Below the pieces are notes generated by a model. It did no database searches and was not told the origin of the DNA. It worked only from the letters and a program-made list of their open reading frames with translations. Source: Prosapia bicincta (lineage: Eukaryota > Arthropoda > Insecta > Hemiptera > Cercopidae). Taken from it: a DNA stretch of 64,000 nt. Shown here piece by piece: positions 21,930-37,176 of this stretch (within the stretch, counting starts at the first letter, position 1; the number at the start of each line of letters is the position of its first letter). Location: positions 29,334,447-29,398,446 of the forward strand of contig JBAIZL010000007.1 of assembly GCA_036971475.1 (NCBI GenBank), given 5' to 3'. A program made the translations under genes and the position numbers.

Positions 21930-22830
21930 TTATAATCTCAAAAAACCATACAGAGCTGAAGGGTTTGTAGACAAGTAATAATTTCAAGGCTGAGGACGAG
22001 ATAACCTCTAGATGCTTGTCTACCTCTTAATGACGTAATCATGTTATGCCTATAGAAAACGTGTTTGGATTTATTATAATCTCAAAAAACCATACAGAGC
22101 TTAAGGGTTTATAGAGCACTCATAATTGGGAAACCTGAGGACGAGATAACCTCTATATGCTTGTCTACCTCTTGAATACGTAATCATGGGACTTCTACAA
22201 AAAACGTGTTTGGATTAATTATAATCTCAAACACCACACAGAGCTTAAGGGTTTGTAGAGTACTCATAATTAGGAAAGCTGAGGACGAGATAACCTCTAT
22301 ATGCTTGTCTACCTCTTGATGACGTAATTATAGGACGTCTACAGAAAACGTGTTTGAATTTATTATAAACTAAAAAACCAAACAGAGCTGAAGGGTTTGT
22401 AGAGCACCCATAATTGGGAAGGCTGAGGACGAGATAACATCTATATGCTTGTCTACCTCTTGATAACGTAAACATGTGATGCCTACAGAAAACGTGTTTG
22501 GATTTATTATAATCTCAAAAAACCATACAGAGCTGAAGGGTTTGTAGAGCACTCATAATTGGGAAGGCTGAGGACGAGATAACCTCTATATGCTTGTCTA
22601 CCTCTTGATAACGTAATCATGTGATGACTACAGAAAACGTGTTTGAATTTATTATAATTTAAAAAAAACCAAACAGAGCTGAAGGGTTTGTGGAGCACTC
22701 ATAATTGGGAAGGCTGTTGACGAGATAACCTCTAGATGCTTGTCTACCGCTTAATGACGTAATCATGGGACTTCTACAGAAAACGTGTTTGGATTAATTA
22801 TAATCTCAAAAAACCAAACAGAGCTTAAGG
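21930..22830. repeat. Satellite block duplicated near 26140-26850
   Basis: Distinctive variants here reappear about 4.06-4.21 kb downstream. GTAGACAAGTAATAATTTC at 21967 recurs at 26174 (offset 4207, 29 monomers). The stretch from about 22245 recurs from 26307 (offset 4062, 28 monomers), including the rare TAATTTAAAAAAAACC variant. The step between the two offsets means one monomer was lost or gained within one copy. Confidence 0.85.
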
Positions 22831-24300
22831 GTTTGTAGAGCACTCATAATTGGGAAGGCTGAGGACGAAATAACCTCTATATGCTTGTCTACCTCTTGAT
22901 GACGTAATTATGGAACGTCTACAGAAAATGTGTTTGAATTTATTTTAATCTCAAAATACAATACAGAGCTTAAGGGTTTGTAGAGCACTCATAATTGGGA
23001 AGGCTGAGGACGAGATAACCTCTAGATGCTTGTCTACCTCTTGATGACGTAATCATGTTTTGCCTACAGAAAACGTGTTTGGATTTATTGTAATCTCAAA
23101 AAACCATACAGAGCTTAAGGGTTTGTAGAGCACTCATAATTGTGAAAGCTGAGGACGAGATAACCTCTATATGCATGTCTACCTCTTGATGACGTAATCA
23201 TGGGACTTCTACAGAAAACGTGTTTGGATTAATTATAATCTCAAACACCACACAGAGCTTAAGGGTTTGTAGAGCACTCATAATTAAGAAAGCTGAGGAC
23301 GAGATAACCTCTATATGCTTGTCTACCTCTTGATAACGTAATCATGTGATGCCTACAGTAAACGTGTTTGGATATATTATAATCTCAAAAAACTATACAG
23401 AGCTGAAGTGTTTGTAGGGCACTAATAATTTCAAGGCTGAGGACGAGATAACCTCTAGATGCTTGTCTACCTCTTAATGACGTAATCATGTTATGCCTAC
23501 AGAAAACGTATTTGGATTAATTATGATCTCAAAATACCATACAGAGCTTAAGGGTTTGTAGAGCACTCATAATAGGGAAGGCTGAGGACGAGATAACCTC
23601 TATATGCAAGTCTACCTCTTGAATACGTAATCATGGGACTTCTACAGAAAACGTGTTTGGATTAATTATAATCTCAAAATACCATACAGAGCTTAGGGTT
23701 TGTAGAGCCTTCATAATTGGCAAGGCTGAGGACGAGATAACCTCTATATATATGCTTGTCTACCTCTTGATGACGTAATTATGGGACGTCTACAGAAAAC
23801 AAGGTTGAATTTAATATAATCTCAAAAACCAAACAGAGCTGAAGGATTTGTAGAGCACCAATAATTGGGAAGACTGAGGACAAGATAACCTCTATATGCT
23901 TGTCTACCTCTTGATGACGTAATCATGGGGCTTCTACAGAAAACGTGGTTGAATTTATTATAATCTCAAAAACGAAACAGAGCTGAAGGATTTGTAGAGC
24001 ACCCATAATTGGGAAGGCTGAGGACGAGATAACCTCTATATGCTTGTCTAACTCTTGATGACGTAATCATGGGGCTTCTACAGAAAACGTGTTTGGATTA
24101 ATTATAATCTCAAAATACCATACAGAGCTGAAGGGTTTGTAGAGCACTCATAATTGGGAAGGCTGAGGACGAGATAACCACTACATGCTTGTCTACCTCT
24201 TCATGACGAAATCATGTGATCCCTACAGAAAACGTGTTTCGATTAATTATAATCTCAAAATACCATACAGAACTTAAGGGTTTGTAGAGCACTCATAATT

Positions 24301-25000
24301 GGGAAGGTTGAGGACGAGATAACCTCTATATGCTTGTCTACCTCTTGATGACGTATTTATGGAACGTCTACAGAAAACGTGTTTGAATTTATTATAATCT
24401 CAAAATACAATACAGAGCTTAAGGATTTGTAGAGCACCCATAATTGGGAAGGCTGAGGACGAGATAACCTCTATATGCTTGTCTACTTCTTGGTGACCTA
24501 ATCATGGGACTTCTACAGAAAACGTGTTTGGATTAATTATAATCTTAAAACACCACACAGAGCTTAAGAGTTTGTAAAGCACTCATAATTGGGAAAGCTG
24601 AGGACGAGATAACCTCTATATGCTTGCCTACCTCTTGATGACATAATTATAGGACGTCTACAGAAAACGTGTTTGAGTTTATTATAATCTCAAAAACCAA
24701 ACAGAGCTAAAGGGTTTGTAGAGCACCCATAATTGGGAAGGCTGAGGACGAGATAACCTCTATATGCTTGTCTACCTCTTGATAACGTAATCATGTGATG
24801 CCTACAGAAAACGTGTTTGGATTTATAATAATCTCAAAAAACCATACAGAGCTGAAGGGTTTGTAGAGCACTTATAATTGGGAAGGCTGAGGACGAAATA
24901 ACCTCTATATGCATGTCTACCTCTTGATGACGTAATCATGGGACATCTACAGAAAACGTGTTTGGAATAATTATAATCTCAAACACCACACAGAGCTTAA
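24301..25000. repeat. Satellite block duplicated at 26914-27613
   Basis: GGGAAGGTTGAGGACGAG at 24301 recurs at 26914 (offset 2613, 18 monomers). The match then continues through private variants such as GACGTATTTATGGAACG, CTTCTTGGTGACCTAATC and TTTGGAATAATTATAATC for about 700 bp. Confidence 0.85.
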
Positions 25001-25400
25001 GGTTTTGTAGAGCACTCATAATTAGGAAAGCTGAGGACGGGATAACGTCTATATGCTTGTCTACCTCTTGATGACGTAATTATAGGACGTCTACAGAAAA
25101 CGTGTTTGAATTTATTATAAACTCAAAAACCAAACAGAGCTGAAGGGTTTGTAGAGCACCCATAATTGGGAAGGCTGAGGACGAGATAACATCTATATGC
25201 TTGTCTACCTCTTGATAACGTAATCATGTGATGCCTACAGAAAACGTGTTTGGATATATTATAATCTCAAAAAACCATACAGAGCTGAAGGGTTTGTAGA
25301 GCACTCATAATTGGGAAGGCTGAGGACGAGATAACCTCTATATATATGCTTGTCTACCTCTTGATAACGTAATCATGTGATGCCTACAGAAAACGTGTTT

Positions 25401-25970
25401 GGATTTATTATAAACTCAAAAAACCATACACAGCTGAAGGGTTTGTAGAGCACTCATAATTTCAAGGCTGAGGACGAGATAACCTCTAGATGCTTGTCTA
25501 CCTCTTAATGACGTAATCATGTGATGCCTACAGAAAACGTGTTTGGATTTATTATAAACTCAAAAAACCATACACAGCTGAAGGGTTTGTAGAGCACTCA
25601 TAATTTCAAGGCTGAGGACGAGATAACCTCTATATATATGCTTGACTACCTCTTGATGACGTAAAATTGGGACGTCTACAGAAAACGTGGTTGAATTTAA
25701 TATAATCTCAAAAACCAAACAGAGCTGATCGATTTGTAGAGCACCAATAATTGGGAAGACTGAGGACGAGATAACCTCTATATGCTTGTCTACCTCTTGA
25801 TGACGTAATCATGGGGCTTCTACAGAAAACGTGGTTGAATTTATTATAATCTCAAAAACCAAACAGAGCTGAAGGATTTGTAGAGCACCCATAATTGGGA
25901 AGGCTGAGGACGAGATAACCTCTATATGCTTGTCTACCTCTTGATGACGTAATCATGGGACTTCTACAGA
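25401..25970. repeat. Satellite block duplicated at 27721-28290
   Basis: Two monomers with TAAACTCAAAAAACC and TAATTTCAAGGC, followed by the private variant GACGTAAAATTGGGACG and GAGCTGATCGATTTG, occur at 25401-25970 and again with offset 2320 (16 monomers). Confidence 0.85.
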
Positions 25971-28900
25971 AAACGTGTTTGGATTAATTATAATTTCAAA
26001 ATACCATACAGAGCTTAAGGGTTTGTAGAGCACTCATAATTGGGAAGGCTGAGGACGAGATAACCTTTATATATATGCTTGTCTACCTCTTGATAACGTA
26101 ATCATGTGATGCCTACAGAAAACGTGTTTGGATTTATTATAATCTCAAAAAACCATACAGAGCTGAAGGGTTTGTAGACAAGTAATAATTTCAAGGCTGA
26201 GGACGAGATAACCTCTAGATGCTTGTCTACCTCGTAATGACGTAATCATGTTATGCCTATAGAAAACGTGTTTGGATTTATTATAATCTCAAACACCACA
26301 CAGAGCTTAAGGGTTTGTAGAGTACTCATAATTAGGAAAGCTGAGGACGAGATAACCTCTATATGCTTGACTACCTCTTGATGACGTAATTATAGGACGT
26401 CTACAGAAAACGTGTTTGAATTTATTATAAACTAAAAAACCAAACAGAGCTGAAGGGTTTGTAGAGCACCCATAATTGGGAAGGCTGAGGACGAGATAAC
26501 ATCTATATGCTTGTCTACCTCTTGATAACGTAAACATGTGATGCCTACAGAAAACCTGTTTGGATTTATTATAATCTCAAAAAACCATACAGAGCTGAAG
26601 GGTTTGTAGAGCACTCATAATTGGGAAGGCTGAGGACGAGATAACCTCTATATGCTTGTCTACCTCTTGATAACGTAATCATGTGATGACTACAGAAAAC
26701 GTGTTTGAATTTATTATAATTTAAAAAAAACCAAACAGAGCTGAAGGGTTTGTGGAGCACTCATAATTGGGAAGGCTGAGGACGAAATAACCTCTATATG
26801 CTTGTCTACCTCTTGATGACGTAATTATGGAACGTCTACAGAAAATGTGTTTGAATTTATTTTAATCTCAAAATACAATACAGAGCTTAAGGGTTTGTAG
26901 AGCACTCATAATTGGGAAGGTTGAGGACGAGATAACCTCTATATGCTTGTCTACCTCTTGATGACGTATTTATGGAACGTCTACAGAAAACGTGTTTGAA
27001 TTTATTATAATCTCAAAACACAATACAGGGCTTAAGGATTTGTAGAGCACCCATAATTGGGAAGGCTGAGGACGAGATAACCTCTATATGCTTGTCTACT
27101 TCTTGGTGACCTAATCATGGGACTTCTACAGAAAACGTGTTTGGATTAATTATAATCTTAAAACACCACACAGAGCGTAAGAGTTTGTAAAGCACTCATA
27201 ATTGGGAAAGCTGAGGACGAGATAACCTCTATATGCTTGCCTACCTCTTGATGACATAATTATAGGACGTCTACAGAAAACGTGTTTGAGTTTATTATAA
27301 TCTCAAAAACCAAACAGAGCTAAAGGGTTTGTAGAGCACCCATAATTGGGAAGGCTGAGGACGAGATAACCTCTATATGCTTGTCTACCTCTTGATAACG
27401 TAATCATGTGATGCCTACAGAAAACGTGTTTGGATTTATAATAATCTCAAAAAACCATACAGAGCTGAAGGGTTTGTAGAGCACTTATAATTGGGAAGGC
27501 TGAGGACGAAATAACCTCTATATGCATGTCTACCTCTTGATGACGTAATCATGGGACATCTACAGAAAACGTGTTTGGAATAATTATAATCTCAAACACC
27601 ACACAGAGCTTAAGGGTTTGTAGAGCACCCATAATTGGTAAGGCTGAGGACGAGATAACATCTATATGCTTGTCTACCTCTTGATAACGTAATCATGTGA
27701 TGCCTACAGAAAACGTGTTTGGATTTATTATAAACTCAAAAAACCATACACAGCTGAAGGGTTTGTAGAGCACTCATAATTTCAAGGCTGAGGACGAGAT
27801 AACCTCTAGATGCTTGTCTACCTCTTAATGACGTAATCATGTGATGCCTACAGAAAACGTGTTTGGATTTATTATAAACTCAAAAAACCATACACAGCTG
27901 AAGGGTTTGTAGAGCACTCATAATTTCAAGGCTGAGGACGAGATAACCTCTATATATATGCTTGACTACCTCTTGATGACGTAAAATTGGGACGTCTACA
28001 GAAAACGTGGTTGAATTTAATATAATCTCAAAAACCAAACAGAGCTGATCGATTTGTAGAGCACCAATAATTGGGAAGACTGAGGACGAGATAACCTCTA
28101 TATGCTTGTCTACCTCTTGATGACGTAATCATTGGGCTTCTACAGAAAACGTGGTTGAATTTATTATAATCTCAAAAACCAAACAGAGCTGAAGGATTTG
28201 TAGAGCACCCATAATTGGGAAGGCTGAGGACGAGATAACCTCTATATGCTTGTCTACCTCTTGATGACGTAATCATGGGGCTTCTACAGAAAACGTGTTA
28301 GGATTAATTATAATCTCAAAATACAATACAGAGCTTAAGAGTTTGTAGAGCACCCATAATTGGGAAGGCTGAGGACGAGATAACCTCTATATGCTTGTCT
28401 ACTTCTTGGTGACGTAAGCATGGGACTTCTACAGAAAACGTGTTTGGATTAATTATAATCTTAAAACACCACACAGAGCTTAAGGGTTTGTAGAGCACTC
28501 ATAATTGGGAAAGCTGAGGACGAGATAACCTCTATATGCTTGTCTACCTCATGATGACATAATTATAGGACGTCTACAGAAAACGTGGTTGAATTTATTA
28601 TAATCTCAAAAACCAAACAGAGCTGAAGGATTTGTAGAGCACCAATAATTGGGAAGGCTGACGACGAGATAACATCTATATGCTTGTCTACCTCTTGATG
28701 ACGTAATCATGGGGCTTCTACAGAAAACGTGGTTGAAATTATTATAATCTCAAAAACCAAACAGATCTGAAGGATTTGTAGATCACCCATAATTGGGAAG
28801 GCTGAGGACGAGATAACCTCTAGATGCTAGTCTACCTCTTGATAACGTAATCATGTGATGACTACAGAAAACGTGTTTGAATTTATTATAATTTTAAAAA

Positions 28901-31900
28901 AAACTAACAGAGCTGAAGGGTTTGTGGAGCACTCATAATTGGGAAGGCTGATGACGAGATAACCTCTAGATGCTTGTCTACCGCTTAATGACGTAATCAT
29001 GGGACTTCTACAGAAAACGTGTTTGGATTAATTATAATCTCAAACACCACACAGAGCTTAAGAATTTGTAGAGCACTCATAATTAGGAAAGCTGAGGACG
29101 AGATAACCTCTATATGCTTGTCTACCTCTTGATAACGTAATCATGTGATGCCTACAGAATACGTGTTTGGATTTATTATAATCTCAAAAAACCATACAGA
29201 GCTGAAGGGTTTATAGAGCACTAATAATTTCAAGGCTGAGGACGAGATAACCTCTATATGCCTGTCTACCTCTTGATGACGTAATTATGGGACGTCTACA
29301 GAAAACGTGGTTGAATTTATTATAATCTCAAAAACCAAACAGAGCTGAAGGATTTGTAGAGCACCAATAATTGGGAAGGCTGAAGACGAGATAACCTCTA
29401 TATGCCCCTCTACCTCTTGATGACGTAATCATGGGGCTTCTACAGAAAACGTGGTTGAATTTATTATAATCTCAAAAACCAAACAGAGCTGAAGGATTTG
29501 TAGAGCACCCATAATTGGGAAGGCTGAGGACGAGATAACCTCTAGATGCTAGTCTACCTCTTGATAACGTAATCATGTGATGACTACAGAAAACGTGTTT
29601 GAATTTATTATAATTTAAAAAAAACCAAACAGAGCTGAAGGGTTTGTAGAGCACTCATAATTGGGAAGGCTGAGGACGAGATCACCTCTAGATGCTTGTC
29701 TACCGCTTAGTGACGTAATCATGGGACTTCTACAGAAAACGTATTTGGATTAATTATAATCTCAAAAAACCAAACAGAGCTTAAGGGTTTGTAGAGCACT
29801 CATAATTGGGAAGGCTGAGGACGAGATAACCTGTAGATGCTTGTCTACCTCTTGATAACGTAATCATGTGATGCCTACAGAAAACGTGTTTGGATTTATT
29901 ATAATCTCAAAAAACCATACACAGCTGAAGGGTTTGTAGAGCACTAATAATTTCAAGGCTGAGGACGAGATAACCTCTAGATGCTTCTCTACCTCTTAAT
30001 GACGTAATCATGTTATGCCTACAGAAAACGTATTTGGATTAATTATGATCTCAAAATACCATACAGAGCTTAAGGGTTTGTAGAGCACTTATAATTGAGA
30101 AGGCTGAGGACGAGATAACCTCTATATATATGCTTGTCTACCTCTTGATGACGTAATTATGGGACGTCTACAGAAAACGTGGTTGAATTTAATATAATCT
30201 CAAAAACCAAACAGAGCTGAAGGATTTGTAGAGCACCAATAATTGGGAAGACTGAGGACGAGATAACCTCTATATGCTTATCTACCTCTTGATGACGTAA
30301 TCATGGGGCTTCTACAGAAAACGTGGTTGAATTTATTATAATCTCAAAAACGAAACAGAGCTGAAGGATTTGTAGAGCACCCATAATTGGGAAGGCTGAG
30401 GACGAGATAACCTCTATATGATTGTCTACCTCTTGATGACGTAATCATGAGGCTTCTACAGAAAACGTGTTTGGATTAATTATAATCTCAAAATACCATA
30501 CAGAGCTGAAGGGTTTGTAGAGCACTCATAATTTGGAAGGCTAAGGACGACATAACCACTACATGCTTGTCTACCTCTTCATGACGTAATCATGTGATGC
30601 CTACAGAAAACGTGTTTGGATTAATTATAATCTCAAAATACCATACAGAACTTAAGGGTTTGTAGAGCACTCATAATTGGGAAGGTTGAGGACGAGATAA
30701 CCTCTATATGCTTGTCTACCTCTTGATGACGTAATTATAGAACCTCTACAGAAAACGTGTTTGAATTTATTATAATCTCAAAACACAATACAGAGCTTAA
30801 GGGTTTGTAGAGCATCCATAATTGGGAAGGCTAAGGACGAGATAACCACTATATGCTTGTCTACTTCTTGGTGACGTAATCATGTGATGCCAACAAAAAA
30901 CGTGTTTGAATTTATTATAATCTTAAAAAACCAAGGAGAGCTGAAGGGTTTGAAGAGCACCCATAATTTGGAAAGCTGAGGACGAGATAACCTCTATATG
31001 CTTGTCTACCTCTTGATGACGTAATCATGGGACTTCTACAGAAAACGTGTTTGGATTAATTATAATCTTAAAACACCATACAGAGCTTAAGGGTTTGTAA
31101 AGCACTCATAATTGGGAAAGCTGAGAACGAGATAACCTCTATTTGCTTGTCTACTTCTTGATGACATAATTATAGGACGTCTACAGAAAACGTGTTTGAG
31201 TTTATTATAAACTCAAAAACCAAACAGAGCTTAAGGGTTTGTATAGCACTCATAATTGGGAAGGCTGAGAACGAGATAACCTCTATATGCTTGTCTACCT
31301 CTTGATAACGTAATCATGTGATGCCTACAGAAAACGTGTTTGGATTTATAATAATCTCAAAAAACCATACAGAGCTGAAGGGTTTGTAGAGCACTCATAA
31401 TTGGGAAGGCTGAGAACGAAATAATCTCTATATGCCTGTCTACCTCTTGATGACGTAATCATGGGACGTCTACAGAAAACGTGTTTGGATTAATTATAAT
31501 CTCAAAATACCATACAGAGCTTTAGGGTTTGTAGAGCACTCATAATTGGGAAGGCTGAGGACGAGATAACCTCTATATATATGCTTGTCTACCTCGTGAT
31601 GACGTAATTATGGGGCGTCTACAGAAAACATCGTTGAATGTATTATAATCTCAAAAACCAAACAGAGCTGAAGAGTTTGTAGAGCACCCATAATTGGGAA
31701 GGCTGAGGACGAGATAACCTCTATATGCTTATCTTCCTCTTGAATACGTAATCATGGGACTTCTACAGAAAACGTGTTTGGATTAATTATAATCTCAAAA
31801 TACCATACAGAGCTTAAGGGTTTGTAGAGCACTCATAATTGGGAAGGCTGAGGACGAGATAACCACTACATGCTTGTCTACCTCTTGATGACGTAATTAT

Positions 31901-34860
31901 GGAAGGTCTACAGAAAACGTGTTTGGATAAATTATAATCTCAAAATACCATACAGAGCTTTAGGGTTTGTAGAGCACTCATAATTGGGAAGGCTGAGGAC
32001 GAGATAACCTCTATATATATGCTTGTCTACCTCTTGATGACGTAATCATGGGGCTTCTACAGAAAACGTGTTTGGATAATTATAATCTCAAAATACCATA
32101 CAGAGCTTAAGGGTTTGTAGAGCACTCATAATTGGGAAGGCTGAGGACGAGATAACCACTACATGCTTGTCTACCTCTTGATGACGTAATCATGTGATGA
32201 CTACAGAAAACGTGTTTGAATTTATTATAATTTTAAAAAAACCAAACAGAGCTGAAGGGTTTGTGGAGCACTCATAATTGGGAAGGCCAAGGACGAGATA
32301 ACCTCTAGGTGCTTGTCTACCGCTTGATGACGTAATCATGGGACTTCTACAGAAAACGTGTTTGGATTAATTATAATCTCAAAAAACCAAACAGAGCCTA
32401 AGGGTTTGTAGAGCACTCATAATTGGGAAGGCTGAGGACGAGATAATCTCTATATGCTTGCCTACCTCTTGATGACGTAATTATGGAACGTCTACAGAAA
32501 ACGTGTTTGAATTTATTATAATCTCAAAATACAATACAGAGCTTAAGGGTTTGTAGAGCACTCATAATTGGGAAGGCGTAGGACGAGATAACCTCTAGAT
32601 GCTTCTCTACCTCTTGATGACGTAATCATGGGACTTCTACAGAAAACGTGTTTGGATTAATTATAATCTCATACACCACACAGAGCTTAAGGGTTTGTAG
32701 ACCACTCATAATTAAGAAAGCTGAGGACGAGATAACCTCTATATGCTTGTCTACCTCTTGATAACGTAATCAAGTGATGCCTACAGAAAACGTGTTTGGA
32801 TTTATTATAATCTCAAAAAACCATACACAACTGAAGGGTTTGTAGAGCACTAATAATTTCAAGGCTGAGGACGAGATAACCTCTATATATATGCTTGTCT
32901 ACCTCTTGATGACGTAATTATGGGACGTCTACAGAAAACGTGGTTGAATTTAATATAATCTCAAAAACCAAACAGAGCTGAAGGATTTGTTGAGCACCAA
33001 TAATTGGGAAGACTGAGGACGAGATAACCTCTATATGCTTGTCTACCTCTTGATTACGTAATCATGGGGCTTCTACAGAAAACGTGGTTGAATTTATTAT
33101 AATCTCAAAAACGAAACAGAGCTGAAGGATTTGTAGAGCACCCATAATTGGGAAGGCTGAGGACGAGATAACCTCTATATGCTTGTCTACCTCTTGATAA
33201 CGTAATCATGTGATGCCTACAGAATACGTGTTTGGATTTATTATAATGTCAAAAAACCATACAGAGCTGAAGGGCTTATAGAGCACTAATAATTTCAAGG
33301 CTGAGGACGAGATAACCTCTATATGCCTGTCTACCTCTTGATGACGTAATTATGGGACGTCTACAGAAAACGTGGTTGAATTTATTATAATCTCAAAAAC
33401 CAAACAGAGCTGAAGGATTTGTAGAGCACCAATAATTGGGAAGGCTGAGGACGAGATAACCTCTATATGCCCCTCTACCTCTTGATGACGTAATCATGGG
33501 GCTTCTACAGAAAACGTGGTTGAATTTATTATAGTCTCAAAAACCAAACAGAGCTGAAGGATTTGTAGAGCACCCATAATTGGGAAGGCTGAGGACGAGA
33601 TAACCTCTAGATGCTAGTCTACCTCTTGATAACGTAATCATGTAATGACTACAGAAAACGTGTTTCAATTTATTATAATTTAAAAAAAACCAAACAGAGC
33701 TGAAAAGTTTGTAGAGCACTCATAATTGGGAAGGCTGAGGACGAGATCACCTCTAGATGCTTGTCTACCGCTTAGTGACGTAATCATGGGACTTCTACAG
33801 AAAACGTGTTTGGATTAATTATAATCTCAAAAAACCAAACAGAGCTTAAGGGTTTGTAGAGCACTCATAATTGGAAAGGCTGAGGACGAGATAACCTCTA
33901 GATGCTTGTCTACCTCTTGATGACGTAATCATGTTATGCCTACAGAAAACGTGTTTGGATTAATTATAATCTCAAACACCACACAGAACTTAAGTGTTTG
34001 TAGAGCACTCATAATTAAGAAAGCTGAGGGTGAGATAACCTCTATATGCTTGTCTACCTCTTGATAACGTAATCATGTGATTCCTACAGAAAACGTGTTT
34101 GGATTTATTATAATCTCAAAAAACCATACACAGCTGAAGGGTTTGTAGAGCACTAATAATTTCAAGGCTGAGGACGAGATAACCTCTAGATGCTTATCTA
34201 CCTCTTAATGACGTAATCATGTTATGCCTACAGAAAACGTATTTGGATTAATTATAATCTCAAACACCACACAGAACTTAAGTGTTTGTAGAGCACTCAT
34301 AATTAAGAAAGCTGAGGACGAGATAACCTCTATATGCTTGTCTACCTCTTGATAACGTAATCATGTGATGCCTACAGAAAACGTGTTTGGATTTATTATA
34401 ATCTCAAAAAACCATACACAGCTGAAGGGTTTGTAGAGCACTAATAATTTCAAGGCTGAGGACGAGATAACCTCTAGATGCTTGTCTACCTCTTAATGAC
34501 GTAATCATGTTATGCCTACAGAAAACGTATTTGGATTAATTATGATCTCAAAATACCATACAGAGCTTAAGGGTTTGTAGAGCACTTATAATTGAGAAGG
34601 CTGAGGACGAGATAACCTCTATATATATATGCTTGTCTACCTCTTGATGACGTAATTATGGGACGTCTACAGAAAACGTGGTTGAATTTAATATACTCTC
34701 AAAAACCAAACAGAGCTGAAGGATTTGTAGAGCACCAATAATTGGGAAGACTGAGGACGAGATAACCTCTATATGCTTATCTACCTCTTGATGACGTATT
34801 CATATGGCTTCTACAGAAAACGTGGTTGAATTTATTATAATCTCAAAAACGAAACAGAGC

Positions 34861-35910
34861 TGAAGGATTTGTAGAGCACCCATAATTGGGAAGGCTGAGG
34901 ACGAGATAACCTCTATATGCTTGTCTACCTCTTGATGACGTAATCATGAGGCTTCTACAGAAAACGTGTTTGGATTAATTATAATCTCAAAATACCATAC
35001 AGAGCTGAAGGGTTTGTAGAGCACTCATAATTTGGAAGGCTGAGGACGACATAACCACTACATGCTTGTCTACCTCTTCATGTCGTAATCATGTGATGCC
35101 TACAGAAAACGTGTTTGGATTAATTATAATCTCAAAATACCATACAGAACTTAAGGGTTTGTAGAGCACTCATAATTGGGAAGGTTGAGGACGAGATAAC
35201 CTGTTTATGCTTGTCTACCTCTTGATGACGTAATTATAGAACCTCTACAGAAAACGTGTTTGAATTTATTATAATCTCAAAATACAATACAGAGCTTAAG
35301 GGTTTGTAGAGCACCCATAATTGGGAAGGCTAAGGACGAGATAACCACTATATGCTTGTCTACTTCTTGGTGACGTAATCATGTGATGCCAACAAAAAAC
35401 GTGTTTGAATTTATTATAATCTTAAAAAACCAAGGAGAGCTGAAGGATTTGTAGAGCACCCATAATTGGGAAGGCTGAGGACGAGATAACCTCTATATGC
35501 TTGTCTACCTCTTGATGACGTAATCATGAGGCTTCTACAGAAAACGTGTTTGGATTAATTATAATCTCAAAATACCATACAGAGCTGAAGGGTTTGTAGA
35601 GCACTCATAATTTGGAAGGCTGAGGACGACATAACCACTACATGCTTGTCTACCTCTTCATGACGTAATCATGTGATGCCTACAGAAAACGTGTTTGGAT
35701 TAATTATAATCTCAAAATACCATACAGAACTTAAGGGTTTGTAGAGCACTCATAATTGGGAAGGTTGAGGACGAGATGACCTCTATATGCTTGTCTAACT
35801 CTTGATGACGTAATTATAGAACCTCTACAGAAAACGTGTTTGAATTTATTATAATCTCAAAATACAATACAGAGCTTAAGGGTTTGTAGAGCACCCATAA
35901 TTGGGAAGGC
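34861..35910. repeat. Four-monomer (580-bp) tandem duplication in the satellite
   Basis: TGAAGGATTTGTAGAGCACC at 34861 recurs at 35441. Both are followed by the same ordered variants: CATGAGGCTTC, GGACGACATAACCACTACATG, CTCTTCATG and TTATAGAACCTC. A third, separate copy of this order starts near 30363. Confidence 0.8.
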
Positions 35911-37176
35911 TGAGGACGAGATAACCTCTATATGCTTGTCTACCTCTTGATAACGTAATCATGTGATGCCTACAGAAAACGTGTTTGGATTTATAATAAT
36001 CTCAAAAAACCATACAGAGCTGAAGGGTTTGTAGAGCACTCATAATTGGGAAGGCTGAGAACGAAATAACCTCTATATGCCTGTCTATCTCTTGATGACG
36101 TAATCATGGGACGTCTACAGAAAACGTGTTTGGATTAATTATTATCTCAAAATACCATACAGAGCTTTAGGGTTTGTAGAGCACTCATAATTGGGAAGGC
36201 TGAGGACGAGATAACCTCTATATATATGCTTGTCTACCTCGTGATGACGTAATTATGGGGCGTCTACAGAAAACATCGTTGAATTTATTATAATCTCAAA
36301 AACCAAACAGAGCTGAAGAGTTTGTAGAGCACTCATAATTGGCAAGGCTGAGGAGGAGATAACCTCTATATGCTTGTCTACCTCTTGATGACGTAATTAT
36401 GGAACGTCTACAGAAAACGTGTTTGAATTTATTATAATCTCAAAATACAATACAGAGCTTAAGGGTTTGTAGAGCACCCATAATTGGGAAGGCTGAGGTC
36501 GAGATAACCTCTAGATGCTTGTCTACCTCTTGATGACGTAATCATGTGATGCCTAGAGAAAACATGTTTGCATTTATTATAATCTCAAAAAATATACGGA
36601 GCTTAAGGGTTTATAGAGCACTCATAATTGGGAAGGCTGAGGACGAGATAACCTCTAGATTCTTGTCTACCTATTGATGACGTAATCGTGTGATGCCTAC
36701 AGAAAACGTGTTTGATTTTATTATAATCTCGAAAAACCAAACAGAGCTGAAGGTTTTGTAGAGCACCCATATTTGGGAAGGCTGAGGACGAGATAACCTC
36801 TATATGCTTGTCTACCTCTTGATGACGTAATCATGGGGCTTCTTCAGAAAACGTGCTTGGAATAATTATAATCTCAAAATACCATACAGAGCTTAAGGGT
36901 TTGTAGAGCACTCATAATTGGGAAGGCTGAGGACGAGATAACCACTACATGCTTGTCTACGTCTTGATGACGTAATCATGTGATGCCTACAGAAATCGTG
37001 TTTGGATTAATTATAATCTCAAAATACCATACAGAACTTAAGGGTTTGTAGAGCACTCATAATTGGGAAGTCTGAGGACGAGATAACCTCGATATGCTTG
37101 TCTACCTCTTGATGACGTAATCATGTGATGCATACAGAAAACGTGTTTGGATTAATTATAATCTCAAAAAACCTTA

